From the NCBI RefSeq assembly GCF_028583425.1, contig NC_072792.1:159098676-159162675 (forward strand): 64,000 nucleotides of DNA, written 5' to 3'. The notes beneath the pieces were generated by a model. That model did not search any database. It was not told where the DNA came from and saw only the letters and a list, made by a program, of their open reading frames with translations. This DNA is from Eublepharis macularius. Taxonomy: Eukaryota; Chordata; Lepidosauria; Squamata; Eublepharidae. Shown here piece after piece: positions 22,636-34,539 of this stretch; the stretch's first letter is position 1; each line of letters opens with the position of its first letter. Made by a program: the position numbers and the translations under genes.

Positions 22636-22856
22636 AGAGCCAGTCTGGTGTAATGGTTAGAGTGTCAGACTAGGATCTGGGAGAGCCAGGTCCCAACTTT
22701 GCCATAGAAGCTTGCTGGGTGATCTTGGGCCATCACTGTCTCTCAACCTAATTTACCTCACAGGAACAAAATGGAGAAGAGGAGAATGATGTAAGCTGCT
22801 TTGGAGCCCCATCGGAGAGAAAGATGGGGTATAAATGAAGTAAATAAATAATAAAG
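22636..22856 (+). repeat. Sauria-type SINE
   Basis: tRNA-like head AGCCAGTCTGGTGTAATGG with A-box, then TAGGATCTGGGAG, GGTGATCTTGGGCC, and the LINE-shared end GGGGTATAAATGAAGTAAAT with an A-rich tail. A complete but aged copy. Confidence 0.85.
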
Positions 22857-23885
22857 CTGAAGACGAGGAGGAGAAGAGAGGGAAGGAGAAAAAGAAGCAA
22901 GAAAAAGAGAAGATGAGGTGGGCTGCCAAGAGGAAAGAGAGAATAGTGTGGGGAAGGGGATACTGGGGGAAATGAAGTGACCACAGCAAGTCATTGCAGG
23001 TTCCCTGCTTGTAGAATCGTAATTGTCAAGGTTTGCCCCAGTTCTACTCAGGACCAAACTAGATGTGATGGCAACCTTGTAGCTGCCATAAGGACATTAC
23101 AGCCATTGTATCATTGTCTTCAGCTCAGCATGTCAAGTCAATTTGATCCATGCAGTTGAGAGTCAAAGTGCCAGGAGTAAACACCTCAGTCAAAGCCATC
23201 ATATAGCATGTACAGATGTTGAGAAAGACCTTTCTCTGCCCCACACCGTAGATTGCTGCAGTCATTATTATCTTCATGTATATGAGGTCATGACAAGCTC
23301 AAACAGACAACTTTCCACCATACATTTCTTGGCTGACTTTTTATTATTCAAACATACTTTGTAATGCCGATGTCTATTTTAATGACAAATGCATAGGATA
23401 AGTTTCTGTTTATGAATGGGCATTTGGATTACCCACCAAAGGCACCAAAATATTTTTGGTTAGCCATTTGGTTAGTAATGTTTTAAGTTACAAGAAATTA
23501 AAAAAAGAAAGTACGTAATGCTTTGCTGCCAACTATAACTTATCAAATATTCAGATCATCACATATAAAAAAAATATTCCCTTATCTCTTCCCCCCACCT
23601 TTAGGCTTTGCAGTTATAACAAGGTTTCAGCTGGCTCTAGTTCAAAGTGCATTTAAAGTGCCTGGTAGTTTCTTCTGAATCCTAACTACAGCAATGGCTC
23701 CATCTGCAAAGTCATATTTCAAAGTGCTTAAAAGAAACCTCTTTTCAGCTAGCCTAATACAAAAGGCAAAGGAGTCTGTAAAGCCTGAGCTCCTTCCAGC
23801 AAAGTTTTCCTTTCCTAGGCAACGGAGTTAAAGGCCTCGGTTCAATAAACTTCTTTCCAAGCTGTCCCACTGCCTTCAACGGAAC
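22857..23885. other. Intergenic, no recognised feature
   Basis: Purine-rich stretch at 22860-22980, then unassigned AT-rich sequence. Confidence 0.45.
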
Positions 23886-24480
23886 TGTAAGATAAAACAT
23901 TTTCTTTTCTCAGAATCCCTCATTGGACTCCAGGAAGGCATTCACACTAAGACCGTTCAAATAGCAAGGTAGTTTAATGCATAACAGAGAACAATATCCA
24001 ATTTTTAAGAAGCCAATTTGATTGAGATTCTCTCCCTTCTCTTTCAGTTTAGTTAAAAAAGCCATAGTCTGGTTCTTATACCAGTCCATAACTGGCGATC
24101 CATTCTTCAGCTGCATCTACACATCATTGGATATTATATTCTCAGATGTCCTATAGCAATCTTTCAAAACTGGATTTTACGATGGAGAAAAGATTATCCA
24201 GCTGCAAATTGCTCCGGTGCAATATCCAACGATATTGCCTTCACGTCCCACATATTTACAATGCACATCCTCACCGCCATTATCAATGATACCACAATTA
24301 ATTCTATATCATCAAATCCAATATACTCTTTCAAAAACCCTATAAGATCCTTTGGTATCTCAAAAACTGGTATCTTTCATCAGTATGCATAACTAGGCAC
24401 TTTCAAAAGATGTTCATTAGATCACCTTTCTTAGCTTGGCAATACCAACCATTTGCTACCACCAGTCCATAAATTGTTTC
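23886..24480 (-). repeat. Possible L1 ORF2 3' fragment
   Basis: On the minus strand, near 24450, a WYCQAKKGD-like stretch is followed by an A-rich coding-like region ending with LKNGSPVMDWYKNQTMAF at 24116-24060. This resembles the C-terminal end of vertebrate L1 ORF2, but it is strongly degraded. Confidence 0.35.
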
Positions 24481-24624
24481 AAGCTTAGGGGTGGTTAAAC
24501 GCCATCTAAACTGTAGCCACAGTGTCTGTGCATGCATACACAAGCATGGCCTCCTTCAAGGATATTCCAGGCTCTGTCCCTGCATTTTCATGTTTCATAA
24601 AGGAAAAGCATAATTACAACTGAT

Positions 24625-25494
24625 CTCCAGACTAGACATGGGCACGAACCAAAAAAATTTAACGACTCCACGGTTCGTGGTTCGGTGCTGATGATGATCC
24701 CGAAGTCGCGAACCGCAACGGACATTTCCCGTTGCCCAACCGGTTCGCGGTGCTCAGAACAGCCCCCGTTGTACTTAGGGAGCCCATATTCACAGGGAGT
24801 GTGCAGCAGGCTCTCCTCCAGCTAGCACCCAAGTTTGGTCAAGATTGCAATAGGGATCTTGGAGTTATACCCTCTCCAATCCGAGGCCCCCAGGAAACTC
24901 CCACAAAAATCCAAGCTCAATTATACTCTCTCTGTCTCTCCCCAAAGGCTAGCAAGTAGCAAGCAACAGCTCTCACACTCCACTGCTCGCTGAAAGTGAA
25001 AGCCAGCCTAGGAGCGCAGTGCTTTTTATAAGCTGAGGTCCCATAAAGCAATGCAGGAGGTCTGTGTTCGGCCATCAGAGCTGCCTATCAGGGTTTGCAG
25101 GGATAAGATTGGAGTGCCCATGGCTACAGAACACCCCCTCCCCCTCCCTCCCCCGGGTGTCTTCTCCCAACTTGTAACCACTTTGCAGCTCCATGGTTGG
25201 AAGGAAGACCTGCTGATCAAGGTAAGCTGGGCTTCGATTCGGGTTTCCAGGGCGACAGAAGGAGCGCAGACAGAGTTCAGGCATTCACCCGGCTCCGTTT
25301 CCAGGGGAATTGATTGATGGTGCCTGACTGTCTGGCTTCCCGAACCACTGCCAAACACACTGAACCAGCCTTCTTCCGAACGCTGGTTCGTTTGCTGTGG
25401 ACAATCACGAACTGCCGGATCACGATCGCGCAATCGCCAATTTCGTGGGTTTTTGAAGTTCGTAATGCGGTTCGTGCCCATGTCTACTCCAGAC
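24625..25494. mobile_element. Non-autonomous hAT transposon (854 bp) with perfect TIRs
   Basis: TAGACATGGGCACGAACC at 24633-24650 is the exact reverse complement of 25469-25486. Both ends are flanked by the 8-bp duplication CTCCAGAC (24625-24632, 25487-25494), the size expected for hAT. The interior is GC-rich and encodes no recognisable transposase, with scattered CGAACC/GGTTCG subterminal motifs. It is inserted in a TIR/MITE-type repeat (about 24612-24632 and 25487-25640, reverse orientation). Confidence 0.9.
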
Positions 25495-25640
25495 TATGAG
25501 ATCAGTTCCCTGGAGAAAATGGCTGCTTTGGAGGATGGACTGTGGCATTATACCCCACTGAGGACCCTCCCCTTACCCTGCTCTCCACAGGCTCTTCCTC
25601 TAGGAATTTCCCAACCTGAAATAGGCAACACTTATCTTGT
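25487..25640 (-). repeat. Fragment of the abundant TIR/MITE-like lizard repeat (host of the hAT)
   Basis: Shares ATCAGTTCCCTGGAGAAAAT and AGGAATTTCCCAACC, in the same order, with 31384-31590, 32053-32275 (opposite strand) and 36733-36950. Confidence 0.55.
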
Positions 25641-25708
25641 GTCCATTTCATCATTTGGTTTATGCTGGAACAACATAGTGAGATTTCTGACAAGCTCATT
25701 TTACATTG

Positions 25709-26006
25709 AGAGCCCCATGGCGCAGAGTGGTAAGCGGCAGTAGTGCAGCCCAAGCTCTGCTCACAACCTGGGTTTGATCCTGGCGGAAACCAGGTTCAAA
25801 TAGCCGATTCAAGGTTGACTCAGCCTTCCATCCTTCCGAGGTCAGTAAAATGAGTACACAGTTTCCTGGAGTAAAGTGTAGATAACTGGGGAAGGCAATG
25901 GCAAACCACCCCGTAAAAAGTCTGCCAAGAAAATGTCGTGATGCAACGTCCCCCCCATGGGTCAGTAATGACTTGGTGCTTGCACGGGGGACTACCTTTA
26001 CCTTTT
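25709..26006 (+). repeat. tRNA-derived SINE (tRNA-Ser/Leu-like head)
   Basis: Head GAGCCCCATGGCGCAGAGTGG followed by a box-B-like GGGTTTGATCCTGG. The body carries GGAAGGCAATGGCAAACCAC, and the end reads GGGGACTACCTTTACCTTTT. Typical squamate SINE structure, not a functional tRNA because the cloverleaf is not closed. Confidence 0.75.
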
Positions 26007-26802
26007 GAATAGAATTAAGTGCTTTAAAATATTAACATGTCTGTATTTTGGGTCTGGATTTTCTGCACTGATTCTCCCTCTCTCTCTCTCTCTCTCACAC
26101 ACACCTGTATACCCTTAAGACCCCTTCAGAATAATAGTCCCGGCTACAGGCCTGCTTCAAAAATAGCCTGCTTTGAATATATTATTTTCAAAGGTGTACC
26201 AACCCACAGTTTGAGAAATAAAGGCACTGAAACTCTACATAACTGTAAAACACCTTCTATAGCGGAAGCTTTTATTTCTTTAAAAATGTACCTTTTCAGG
26301 ATCAGGCAACTAGATAGCTGCAGACAGCCAACGGCAATTCCTGAAGTGAATAGCACAGAACAGTGGCTACAACTGTGTCACTTTCTTCCCTGGCACTGTT
26401 CCTAAACATTTATTGACTCTAGATTATTTTACTGTGTTTTTACAGCTGTAATTTTACTATCATGGAAAAGAGGGAGGGGGAACCCAAGGCAAATAAAACA
26501 GTTTATTCTTTATTTGCATTATCTACTTTTAACACAGCTCTAAACAGCTTTTATTGATTTGGATTAGATTATCCTGAGAGTGATTGTTTTTTAAAATGGC
26601 ACCCCAGCCAAAACTATATTAAAAATGAATGACAGGTGGATGATAGTTTTTTCATTGCTTTAGAAACTGTTTGGAAAATCCTGATTGCTATCAAGTTAAA
26701 GGCGCAATACCAACATTAAAATCTCTAGAGTACCTCTCAGAATCAGAACTATGTTTAAAATCATATGCCTACACAAGAAAAAGATATTCACAGACAGAAA
26801 TC

Positions 26803-27385
26803 ATGGTGCAGTGGTTAGCAGTGTCTGGCTAGAATCTGAAATACCCAGGTTCACCTTAGGCTTGCCAACTCCAGCCTTGAGATTTGGGGGCAGTGATTGG
26901 GGAGGGTGCTCAGTGGCAATTTGATGCCATAGAGTCCACCCTCAAAAGTTGCCATTTCCTCCAGATGCTAATTTCTGCTTTAATCAAGCTGAACTGTACC
27001 TTTACAGCCTGAGTTCTTTGCTTCACCCCACCCACCTCCTGACTAGGATATAAAGGTTCAGGATTTCTCCACTCCTCCTTGTATCTGAAGAAGGCAGCTT
27101 TGACTGTCAAAAGCTTAGATCCTGAAAATTTTGTGGGTCTCTAGTGCTACTGGACTCCAATCATGCATTTCTTCCAGGGGTGCTGATCTCTGTAAGGCTG
27201 GAGATCAAATGTAATTCCAGGAGAAGCCAAGTCCCCGCCTGGAATTTGGAATTCCTAGGTTCACTTAACTCATAGAGTAGTTGCTGAGAGAATACAATGG
27301 AGTAGAGGAAGAATGATGCTGTAAACTGCTTTGGAACCCCAGTGGGAAGAAAAGTGGTATATAAATATCTAAATAAATAAATATA
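26803..27385 (+). repeat. Triple nest: SINE containing a MITE-like repeat containing a hammerhead-type fragment
   Basis: SINE head at 26803-26852 (GTGCAGTGGTTAGCAGTGTC) and SINE tail at 27252-27385 (CTGTAAACTGCTTTGGAACC, then (AAATA)n). The middle is the TIR-type repeat at 26853-27000 and 27180-27250. Inside that, about 27000-27175, lies a Penelope-type end with a damaged hammerhead core. Confidence 0.55.
27085..27116 (+). ncRNA. Degenerate hammerhead core (inactive by sequence)
   Basis: CUGAAGA at 27085-27091 and stem II GGCAG/CUGUC (27093-27097, 27104-27108), but AAAA instead of GAAA at 27109-27112, then GCUU. Loss of the invariant G12, the general base, should abolish cleavage. Confidence 0.5.
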
Positions 27386-28189
27386 TCTGGGAGCATCTCA
27401 GTACCCCTATGCCTTACTGACAATATCATCCTGATCTAAAGGAGCATGCATGGAACAGCTAAGGTTGCATCCGGAGCTCCTTCAGAAACATTAAAATCCA
27501 CTCCCCAACAGAAGACTGGCAGCATTTTAATCTTTTTGAAAAGGCCCTGGATGTTTGATCGTAGATCAGAGTAGTGCATGCTGCTGAATCCATTTGTGCA
27601 TGGGGTTCCTCTTGCTTGTTTGAGTTTTAGATTAAATCTCTTCACATGGTTTTGGAACAAGCCTGCACACCTTATGCCGTACCATGCTGAATTTAGCCTA
27701 TTAGCTGTGCTGCCCTGGAGCTTTGCCAAGTGCTTGACAATTCTCTTTTTGTTGCAAAAACAGAAAGTTTATTGAGTTGCTTGTGAGCCACCAAGCATGA
27801 TTGGCAGACTGTGTTAAACTTGGTGAATCACAAGTTTTGCAGGCCTGCTTTAGCAAAAGAGAACCCTGAGCTTAGGAAACATTCTTGTGATTTGTGGCAC
27901 CTGCAAATTTTATTGCTATTTTGTTTTTGAAATCATGCTATACCCTAGAGCTCTAGGTGGGTCAGAGTTTAAAAAATCTAGATCAAATATCCAATTAAAT
28001 AAAATTATAAACATATACAAATATCCCCTCTCCCAGTTAGAAGTTGGGTAGGGGTGGGGTTTGACCTTGATGAAAGCCATGTGTGTGATTGTGAATTATA
28101 TTGACAATTTTGTACTCCCAATATACCCCAGCCTATGGACTTTACCTTTCTACCATCCTCAGACATTCAGTGGTCTCCTCACCTCACTT
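27386..28189. other. Intergenic, no gene; LINE-tail-like bit near 27950-28020
   Basis: Otherwise unassigned. Confidence 0.4.
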
Positions 28190-28402
28190 TTTATTTTATT
28201 TCATTCCTCTCCAATAAGGAACCACAGTGGCTTACATTATTATCCTCTCCGTTTTATCCTCACAACAACCCTGTGAGGTAGGTTAGGCTGAGGCCATGTG
28301 ACTGGCCCAAGGTCACCCAGCAGGCTTCCAGAGTGGGGGACTGAACCTGTGTCACCCAGATCCTAGTCCATTACTCTAGCCACTACACCACACTGGCTCA
28401 TT
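28190..28402 (-). repeat. Sauria-type SINE
   Basis: Reverse orientation: AGCCAGTGTGGTGTAGTGG head at 28400-28382, GGTGACCTTGGGCCAGTC-like middle at 28320-28300, TTGTTGTGAGGATAAAA at 28270, and a T-rich left end. Confidence 0.8.
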
Positions 28403-31383
28403 TGACTCTAGTTTTTCTCTTGCTGCCCCTTATTCCTGGAACAGCCTATGTCATGCTCTCACTTCCTTAAAATCTCCCCTCAAAATTCACCCTGTACAAC
28501 CCCTCTCTACATCTGAAATTAAACACTGGTGATGGGAATACACACTCTTCCTCTGTTTAGCCTCACTTGTACATTTTTGCTATCTTAACAATAAGATATT
28601 TTGACAGTGGGTTGTAACTTAGAAATACGATTGACTAGGAGTAGGATTTGAAATCAGATCTTCTAGGTTGTCATGCCATAGTCATGTTCATTCAGTTACT
28701 TACAGCACCTGTGACGAAGAAATGACAGAAGAGAGGGCTACTGTCTCTTAAACTGTATTCAGATGTAATCAAGCTCTGAATGCCAATGAAGGGAGGCACT
28801 ATCAAGGGAAGGCTTCTGTTTCTTATTTATTGGCCTTCCAGGGCAATGGTTTGGCCTCCGTGTTGAGAACTGAACTACAAGAGACAAGTTACACGTGATG
28901 GGTCAGCGCAAGTTTCCTCCGAGCTCCCGAAGGAAAACCAGAGCGAGGGCATGTCCGAGCAGCAGCAGATCCCGCTGCTGTCGCTGCGGCTGGGACTTCG
29001 CTGACCTGGCAGCTGTCTCTGTAGCAGCTCCCTGGGGGTGGGCAGGCAGCCCACTGGACACAGGGCACCCTGGGAGACAGCAGCAGCTGCCCGCCCCAAA
29101 CGGTCTTTGGGGGCCCTCGCATCCGGCAGGCTTGTGCCTGGAAGAAGTACCGGTGATGGCTACTGCTGCTGGCTTCCTCCAGCTCTTCGGCAAGCGAGGG
29201 GAGCCTGAAGCTGGCAGACGGCTCTCACAGAGGCTGATTCCACACACGTTGGATAATGCACTTCCAATCCTCTTTATAGATGATTTGGAATGGATTTTTT
29301 TGTGTGTGGAACAAAAAATCCATGTCAAATGATTGATAAATCATTATACAACGTGTGCGGAATCAGCCAGAGAGGGGAAGGAGAGAGGAAGGAGTCTCCT
29401 ACACTTCCTAGGTAAACTTGTGTTGACCCGCCGCATGTAACTCATCTCTTGTGGTTTGGCGAAACAGGATGCTAGACAAGTCTGGCCCAGAAAAGCATCT
29501 CTTATGTTCTTAATATGACAACCATCTTGTCAGAGGCTTCTCAATAAGGTTCAAATATTCAGCTTTTGAATGCCAAAGTCAAGTTGTGAAAACATTAATT
29601 TTACATTTTTAATTCATTCCATTTCAATTTTTGCACAAGCATCAAATCAAGAGCAGAGGAAACTTTCACTGGGGCACACACAGACCCCCCCCTCCCCACT
29701 GCACACCCCTTGACTTAGTATTAGCAGTTTTGCTCACTGTACAAATCCCAGTAATTCCTCTTGACTTTTATAAAATGGTGTAAGACTTCTCATCTGATTG
29801 ACAATGCTTTATGAGGATCTTTGTGTCGTTTTAATCTTTTGCCATTTAATTTTGAGGTAATTATTTCCTGACGGAGTAAGTGACAGGAAATTCTGCCCAT
29901 TTCAACTTAGTAGTAGGCGGGGAAAAGGATGGTTGATGGAGTTTGTGAGGCACAATATATCTTTCCATACACAAAATATTTAAAGAGAGATGTATAGGGT
30001 CTCCAGATGAGATGCCTGTACTCTAGTCTGGACACATTCCTGCAGCATTCGATTACATATGAACACTTTGTTACCTCAGGTTTTTGGAAAATGCATAGAT
30101 AGTCTACCCACCACTTGATGAGGCCCTAAATCAGCTTTGCTGTCAAGGCAGCAAACTTATTTATATCATGGCCTGCACTTGCTATGCCACACATAACCAT
30201 CTTGGCTTTATATAGATGAATCATGAAGATACCATTGTGAGTCCATTCTTGGTTCCTAGCTGCTTATATGATGGATTATCTGCTAACGTTATACCCACAT
30301 CCTATAGAGGTAGGCTTGCCAGTCCCCTGTAATCTATATATTACAACCTTTTCTCCCCATTGGAGACCAAAATGCCTTACAAAATAGTCCACACAAATAC
30401 CTCCCCCCACAATCCAAATAGTGCCCCAACTGAGGTAAAATATAGTTTGCTACCTTTTAATAGTTCCCAAACTTTGCAGCTTAGGTCAGGTTTTTTTTAA
30501 TTATATGAAATTCCCCTTTGTTTTTGAGCACTAGATTAAGGGGTGATGAAGTTTTTTTATTATTATTGTTTGCAAATGGTATATATTCATTTTATTTTTT
30601 TTTAAATCACAAAGCCTTAAACAAGTGGGTTAAAATCCTTTACTGCTCTTTAATATGAAAATGAAAGAGTCCCATTCAAATTTCTAATGCACAATTGCTT
30701 TTAAACCTTTTTAAACACACAGGCACTCATACCATTATATCTATCAATGATTTGCCATTATGAAGCCTCTATAGTGTCCTCAGAGACATTATCATGATGC
30801 GCTTCTGCACAATAGTTTTTTTAAAAATCTTTCTTTTCTCACTCTGTCTTTTAATTGCAAATCCTTTCTCTTCTTCCCTCAGCTTTTTAGAAGACAGTCA
30901 GGGGCAAGCTGTATTAATAGCACTGCCTGCGTGACTCAAAATTGGTTAACTCAAAGGATTCTCTACTCCTTTCATACTGAAAGCTGTTATCTTCTGCTAG
31001 ACTGTGGCTTTAAAACTGTTCAGTCTCAACAAAAAAATAAAGCTAACAGAAGAAAAACTTGGCTCCCCTCTGTATATTGCATCTCTGTTGTTGCTACCCT
31101 GGGGGAAGAAAAACAATACTCAAAGGATAACATTCAACATCAGCTGTGTGAGGAGTCTGAAATTTCTCTGGTTCACAGGAAGTTTAGGTGGCAAGGGAAA
31201 AAAAGGACAGAGCCTAAGGGATACCTGATTTATTTCTGGTATATGTGTCAAGCAACAAAGCATGAGGGGAAATGAAAGAGAGAATCTCAGCTTGCTTGTT
31301 GCATGGTGTATGGCGTCAACTGCCAGAGTTCAGCAGATCAACAGAAGGGCTGGTTCTACAGGCTGGCATCTTTACCATTGACC
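28403..31383. other. Intergenic; GC-rich block at 28900-29230, otherwise unassigned
   Basis: 28890-29230 is GC-rich with overlapping open frames on both strands (141-145 codons). No start context, splice sites or protein family signs support a gene. 29373-31383 is AT-rich with no recognised repeat or exon. Confidence 0.45.
29228..29372. mobile_element. MITE, 135 bp, 19-bp TIRs, 5-bp target duplication
   Basis: GCTGATTCCACACACGTTG at 29233-29251 is matched by its reverse complement, with one mismatch, at 29349-29367. The flanks are CAGAG on both sides (29228-29232, 29368-29372). The interior is AT-rich and non-coding. Confidence 0.8.
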
Positions 31384-31590
31384 TAGGTTTGCTAATCTCC
31401 AGGTGATGGTTGGAGTTCTCCCGTAATTACAACAGATCTTTAGGCCACAGAGATCAGGTCCCCTGGTGAAAATGGCTCTTTGGAGAGTGGACTCTATGAC
31501 ATTAGAGGTGAGGCTCCTCCTCTTCCCAAACCCTGACCTCCCCATGCTCCACCCCTAAAATCTCCAGGAATTTCCCAACCCTCATGGGAA
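31384..31590 (-). repeat. TIR/MITE-like lizard repeat
   Basis: Reverse copy of the family at 32053 and 36733: left end TAGGTTTGCTAATCTCCAGG, internal GAGATCAGGTCCCCTGG and right end AATTTCCCAACCCT. Confidence 0.6.
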
Positions 31591-31661
31591 ATTGCCACTT
31601 CATGAGTTTTCATGTGTGAACTAGACTTCAGCCCGGGCCTACTCATTCCTGTGTGTAAACT

Positions 31662-31918
31662 AGGTTGCCAGGTTCCCTGGAGCCCAACCCAGGGGACAGG
31701 GGGGGTTGTGGGGGGCGTGGGAGGGATCTACCTCACAGCTGAAGCTCACGCGTGCTCCAGAGCTGTTCCTTGTTGCACTGGGACTGATGTCATTTTGGAG
31801 CTACTGGGGCCCATTCCCTGTGCCCCCCCCGTCGCTGGCCAGGTGAGGGGTAGCGGGGGTGGGGGTGGAAGCTGGGAGTGGGCGATTCCCCCTTCTACTG
31901 GGGGACTGGTAACCCTAG
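31662..31918. repeat. TIR element with GGTTGCCAG...CTGGTAACC ends
   Basis: Left end AGGTTGCCAGGTTCCCTGG, right end GGGGACTGGTAACCCTA. G-rich and non-coding in between. Confidence 0.5.
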
Positions 31919-32052
31919 AAATGGGGAATAATAATAGCAACGAAGGTCACAATCCCGTGTGCTGCACGGGCAGAAAGCGGGGTGTAGAGCACCTACTGTA
32001 TAATCCTCCCTTCCCTGCTATGCTGACACTGCACCTTTGCTGCCCTGGAAGC

Positions 32053-32275
32053 ATGGTTGCCAGGTCCAGGTTGGGAAATTCCTGGAGATTTGGTGGGGGC
32101 AAAGTCTGAAGAGGGTGGGGTTTGGGGAGGGGAGAGGCCTCAGTGGAGCATAATTCCATAGAGTTCACCCTTCAAAGCAGCTATTTTCTGCAGGGGAACT
32201 CATCTCTGTTGCCTGGAGATCAATTGTAATTCCAGGAGATCTCCAGCTATCACCTGGAGGCTGGCAAGCCTACCT
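32053..32275 (+). repeat. TIR/MITE-like lizard repeat
   Basis: Left GGTTGCCAGGTCCAGGTTGG, then AAATTCCTGGAGATTTGG, GTAATTCCAGGAGATCTCC, and right end GGCTGGCAAGCCTA as an imperfect inverted repeat. Confidence 0.65.
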
Positions 32276-32689
32276 GGAAGTGCAAAAACTTGGCCAACAG
32301 TTTACTTCCCCAATGAGGTGCTTCTATGCTTCCCCTTTGAGTGCTCAGTGCTCATTCTTTCCATCCTATTTCAAAAGAATTCAAGGATTCTCACAAAGAA
32401 TTGTTTAAACCATAAATACAAATTAAAACCTAGCTCACCCAAGCATAGCTAGAACTGACATCAGCCATAAAATGCTATCTCAAACACCCACCAAAAGTTC
32501 TACAACAAATAACCTTTTGAAAGAGGGCTTTTTGTGTGCCCTTTTGAAGGACAGCAAGGAAGGAGATGCTCAGCACATTGCCTATGGCAAGCCATTCCTC
32601 AAGAATGGTACAGAAATGGCAAATGCCTAATTTCTGAGGCAGATGAGAAAGGCAGGAGAAAGAGACAGCATGTAAGGCAAATTAGGCAG

Positions 32690-32832
32690 ATCTAGGAGAA
32701 CAAATGGGCTCATACCAGGAGAGGTAGTCCTTTGGATATGTGGGCCCCAGGTCGTGAAGGGTTTTAAATGTAATTACCAGCAAAGGAACTGAAACCAAAA
32801 GCAACTCAGTAACCAATGTTCTTGTTTTATTA
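32690..32832 (+). repeat. LINE-like fragment (same family as 51010-51660)
   Basis: CCCAGGTCGTGAAGGGTTTTAAA followed by an ATTACCAGCAAAGGAACTGA stretch matches in order the minus-strand reading of 51330-51270. Confidence 0.4.
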
Positions 32833-33772
32833 TAGGTCTTGTATACTCATACCAGCTCCCATTCTTCCCCCGGAGTTCTCATTTGAGGCCTACAGCTGTA
32901 CTTCTTATGTGAACAATAGCCTTGCTGATGTTGGTGGTTTACTTTAAAAAAAAAAAAGTAAATGGTTAGCTGCCTGGAAAATAATCCCTGGAAAATAGTT
33001 TTGTTGGATGATTGGACAGGCAATTTACTCCCATTTTGTCCTGCTGCGTGCAAATATGGTAGTTTGAAACAGGTAAATAAAACAAATCAGTGCATGGGTC
33101 TTATTTTTCAAATATTGTTTCTCAAGCGTCTCTTACACAATTTATTTCTTTGTAATAAAATTTCATTTGCAAGATCACCGTGCAGGCGTGTTCTGTTCCT
33201 GCTTTCACGCTTCTTAAAATACATGTCTAGGTTTAGATTGTATTTGGTCTTTTAACACAAGTCCAATGTACACAAGACTTCTGTTAGTTGATCAACCTCG
33301 TGATTCCAATCTGTTGTTTGCTTTTGAGTGTAAAGCCGTATCTCCTTGTGGCTTTACCTAAGATAACCTGCCCTGTGTATTAAATCCATGACAGCAGTTC
33401 TCTCACGCGTGCCAAGAGTAATTGTTTTGATCAGGGTTAGTACCTACACAGTGTTTTACCTGAGTGGCTAGGAAAGATTTATGTTTATCTCCTGGCATCA
33501 GCTGGAGTCATGGAATGTGCCAATCAAGCTCTTCCCAGCAAATTTAAATGTGATCCTCGTGATTTCAATAGGATTGCTCAGAAAAATGACTGTTCATATA
33601 CAGATATTTGCAGGATTTGAGCCCGCATGAATGTTTTATTCATATATACATTTATGAGAGTCTTCTATACAGTTTATTTAAGGCACTCTACAACAGAAGT
33701 GTAAATAACCAGAATAAAAATAGTGGGGGTGGGGGAGGAACCAAAATATAAAAATAGCAGTAAAACACTATT

Positions 33773-33864
33773 AATAGTGCAGTCCTAAGCAGAGTTACAC
33801 CCTTCTAAATCCATTGAAGTCAATGGGCTTAGAAGGGTATAACTCTGTTTAGAATAGTACTGTA
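33773..33864. repeat. Short palindromic MITE
   Basis: The left arm AGTCCTAAGCAGAGTTACAC with CCTTCTAA pairs imperfectly with the right arm TTAGAAGGGTATAACTCTG, around ATTGAAGTCAATGG. Diverged relatives lie at 35738-35865, 39060-39140, 41965-42060 and 53080-53150. Confidence 0.55.
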
Positions 33865-34539
33865 AATCTGGTAAAGCACCATGAACACGAAGGAACGGGA
33901 AAAGCACTTAGAAATAAACCTCTAAGATTTTAAAATTTGGGCAATATGGTTAGAAAGAAAAGCCTTCTTTGATCAAAGTAAGTGGGCAACGAGGTGCTTC
34001 CCTATGAACAACGGAGAGAGGGTCCCCCCCCCTTTAATTTGCTTGCTGCAAGAAAACAAATACATCCCAGAAAACTGCAAAATAGGCCATTGTGTCAGTA
34101 GGGAGGGAGATCTTTACTGCAGGGCAGTTAATAAGGAGTGCCATTTGCTGTTAATGCGATCAAGATTTCATCCACTCAGGAACAGCTATAGAAAAAAGGA
34201 GGGCAAGCATCACGCAGGTGACAGGCAGTAAGAAAGGGCTGCATGCTAGTCAGGTGGCAACCTAAGAGCCTTGCAAACAGTTTGGTGAGCTAGTAAGGAC
34301 ACAGGAGGGCTAGCCCAGCTGCTGAAACAGCATGAAGGAGTCCTCACTAGGGACTGACTAGCCACAGAGCCTTCCGTCTTTCATCACTGTTATCTTTATT
34401 ATTATTTAGCAGCAAAGATCAGCACAGGGAGCTTCATCGGAGGGACTGGAAAGAGAACAGGGGCTTCCTGAGGTAGAATTTTGTTCTAGTCCTCTTCTGT
34501 GAACGTTCCTCACATTGATCTTTGAGGCCTGGTTCCCAC

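Noticed and set aside
22636..22720. Possible tRNA genes (also 25709, 28402, 42452, 45198, 46612)
   Set aside because: A- and B-box-like blocks exist, but no closed cloverleaf, and each continues into a SINE body and tail.
22748..23057. Three overlapping minus-strand frames of 78-99 codons
   Set aside because: Ser/Pro/Leu-rich translations of a purine-rich tract beside a SINE; not coding.
28895..29332. Overlapping 141-145 codon frames on opposite strands
   Set aside because: Mirror-image open frames in a GC-rich block, running into a MITE at 29233; no domain or splice evidence.
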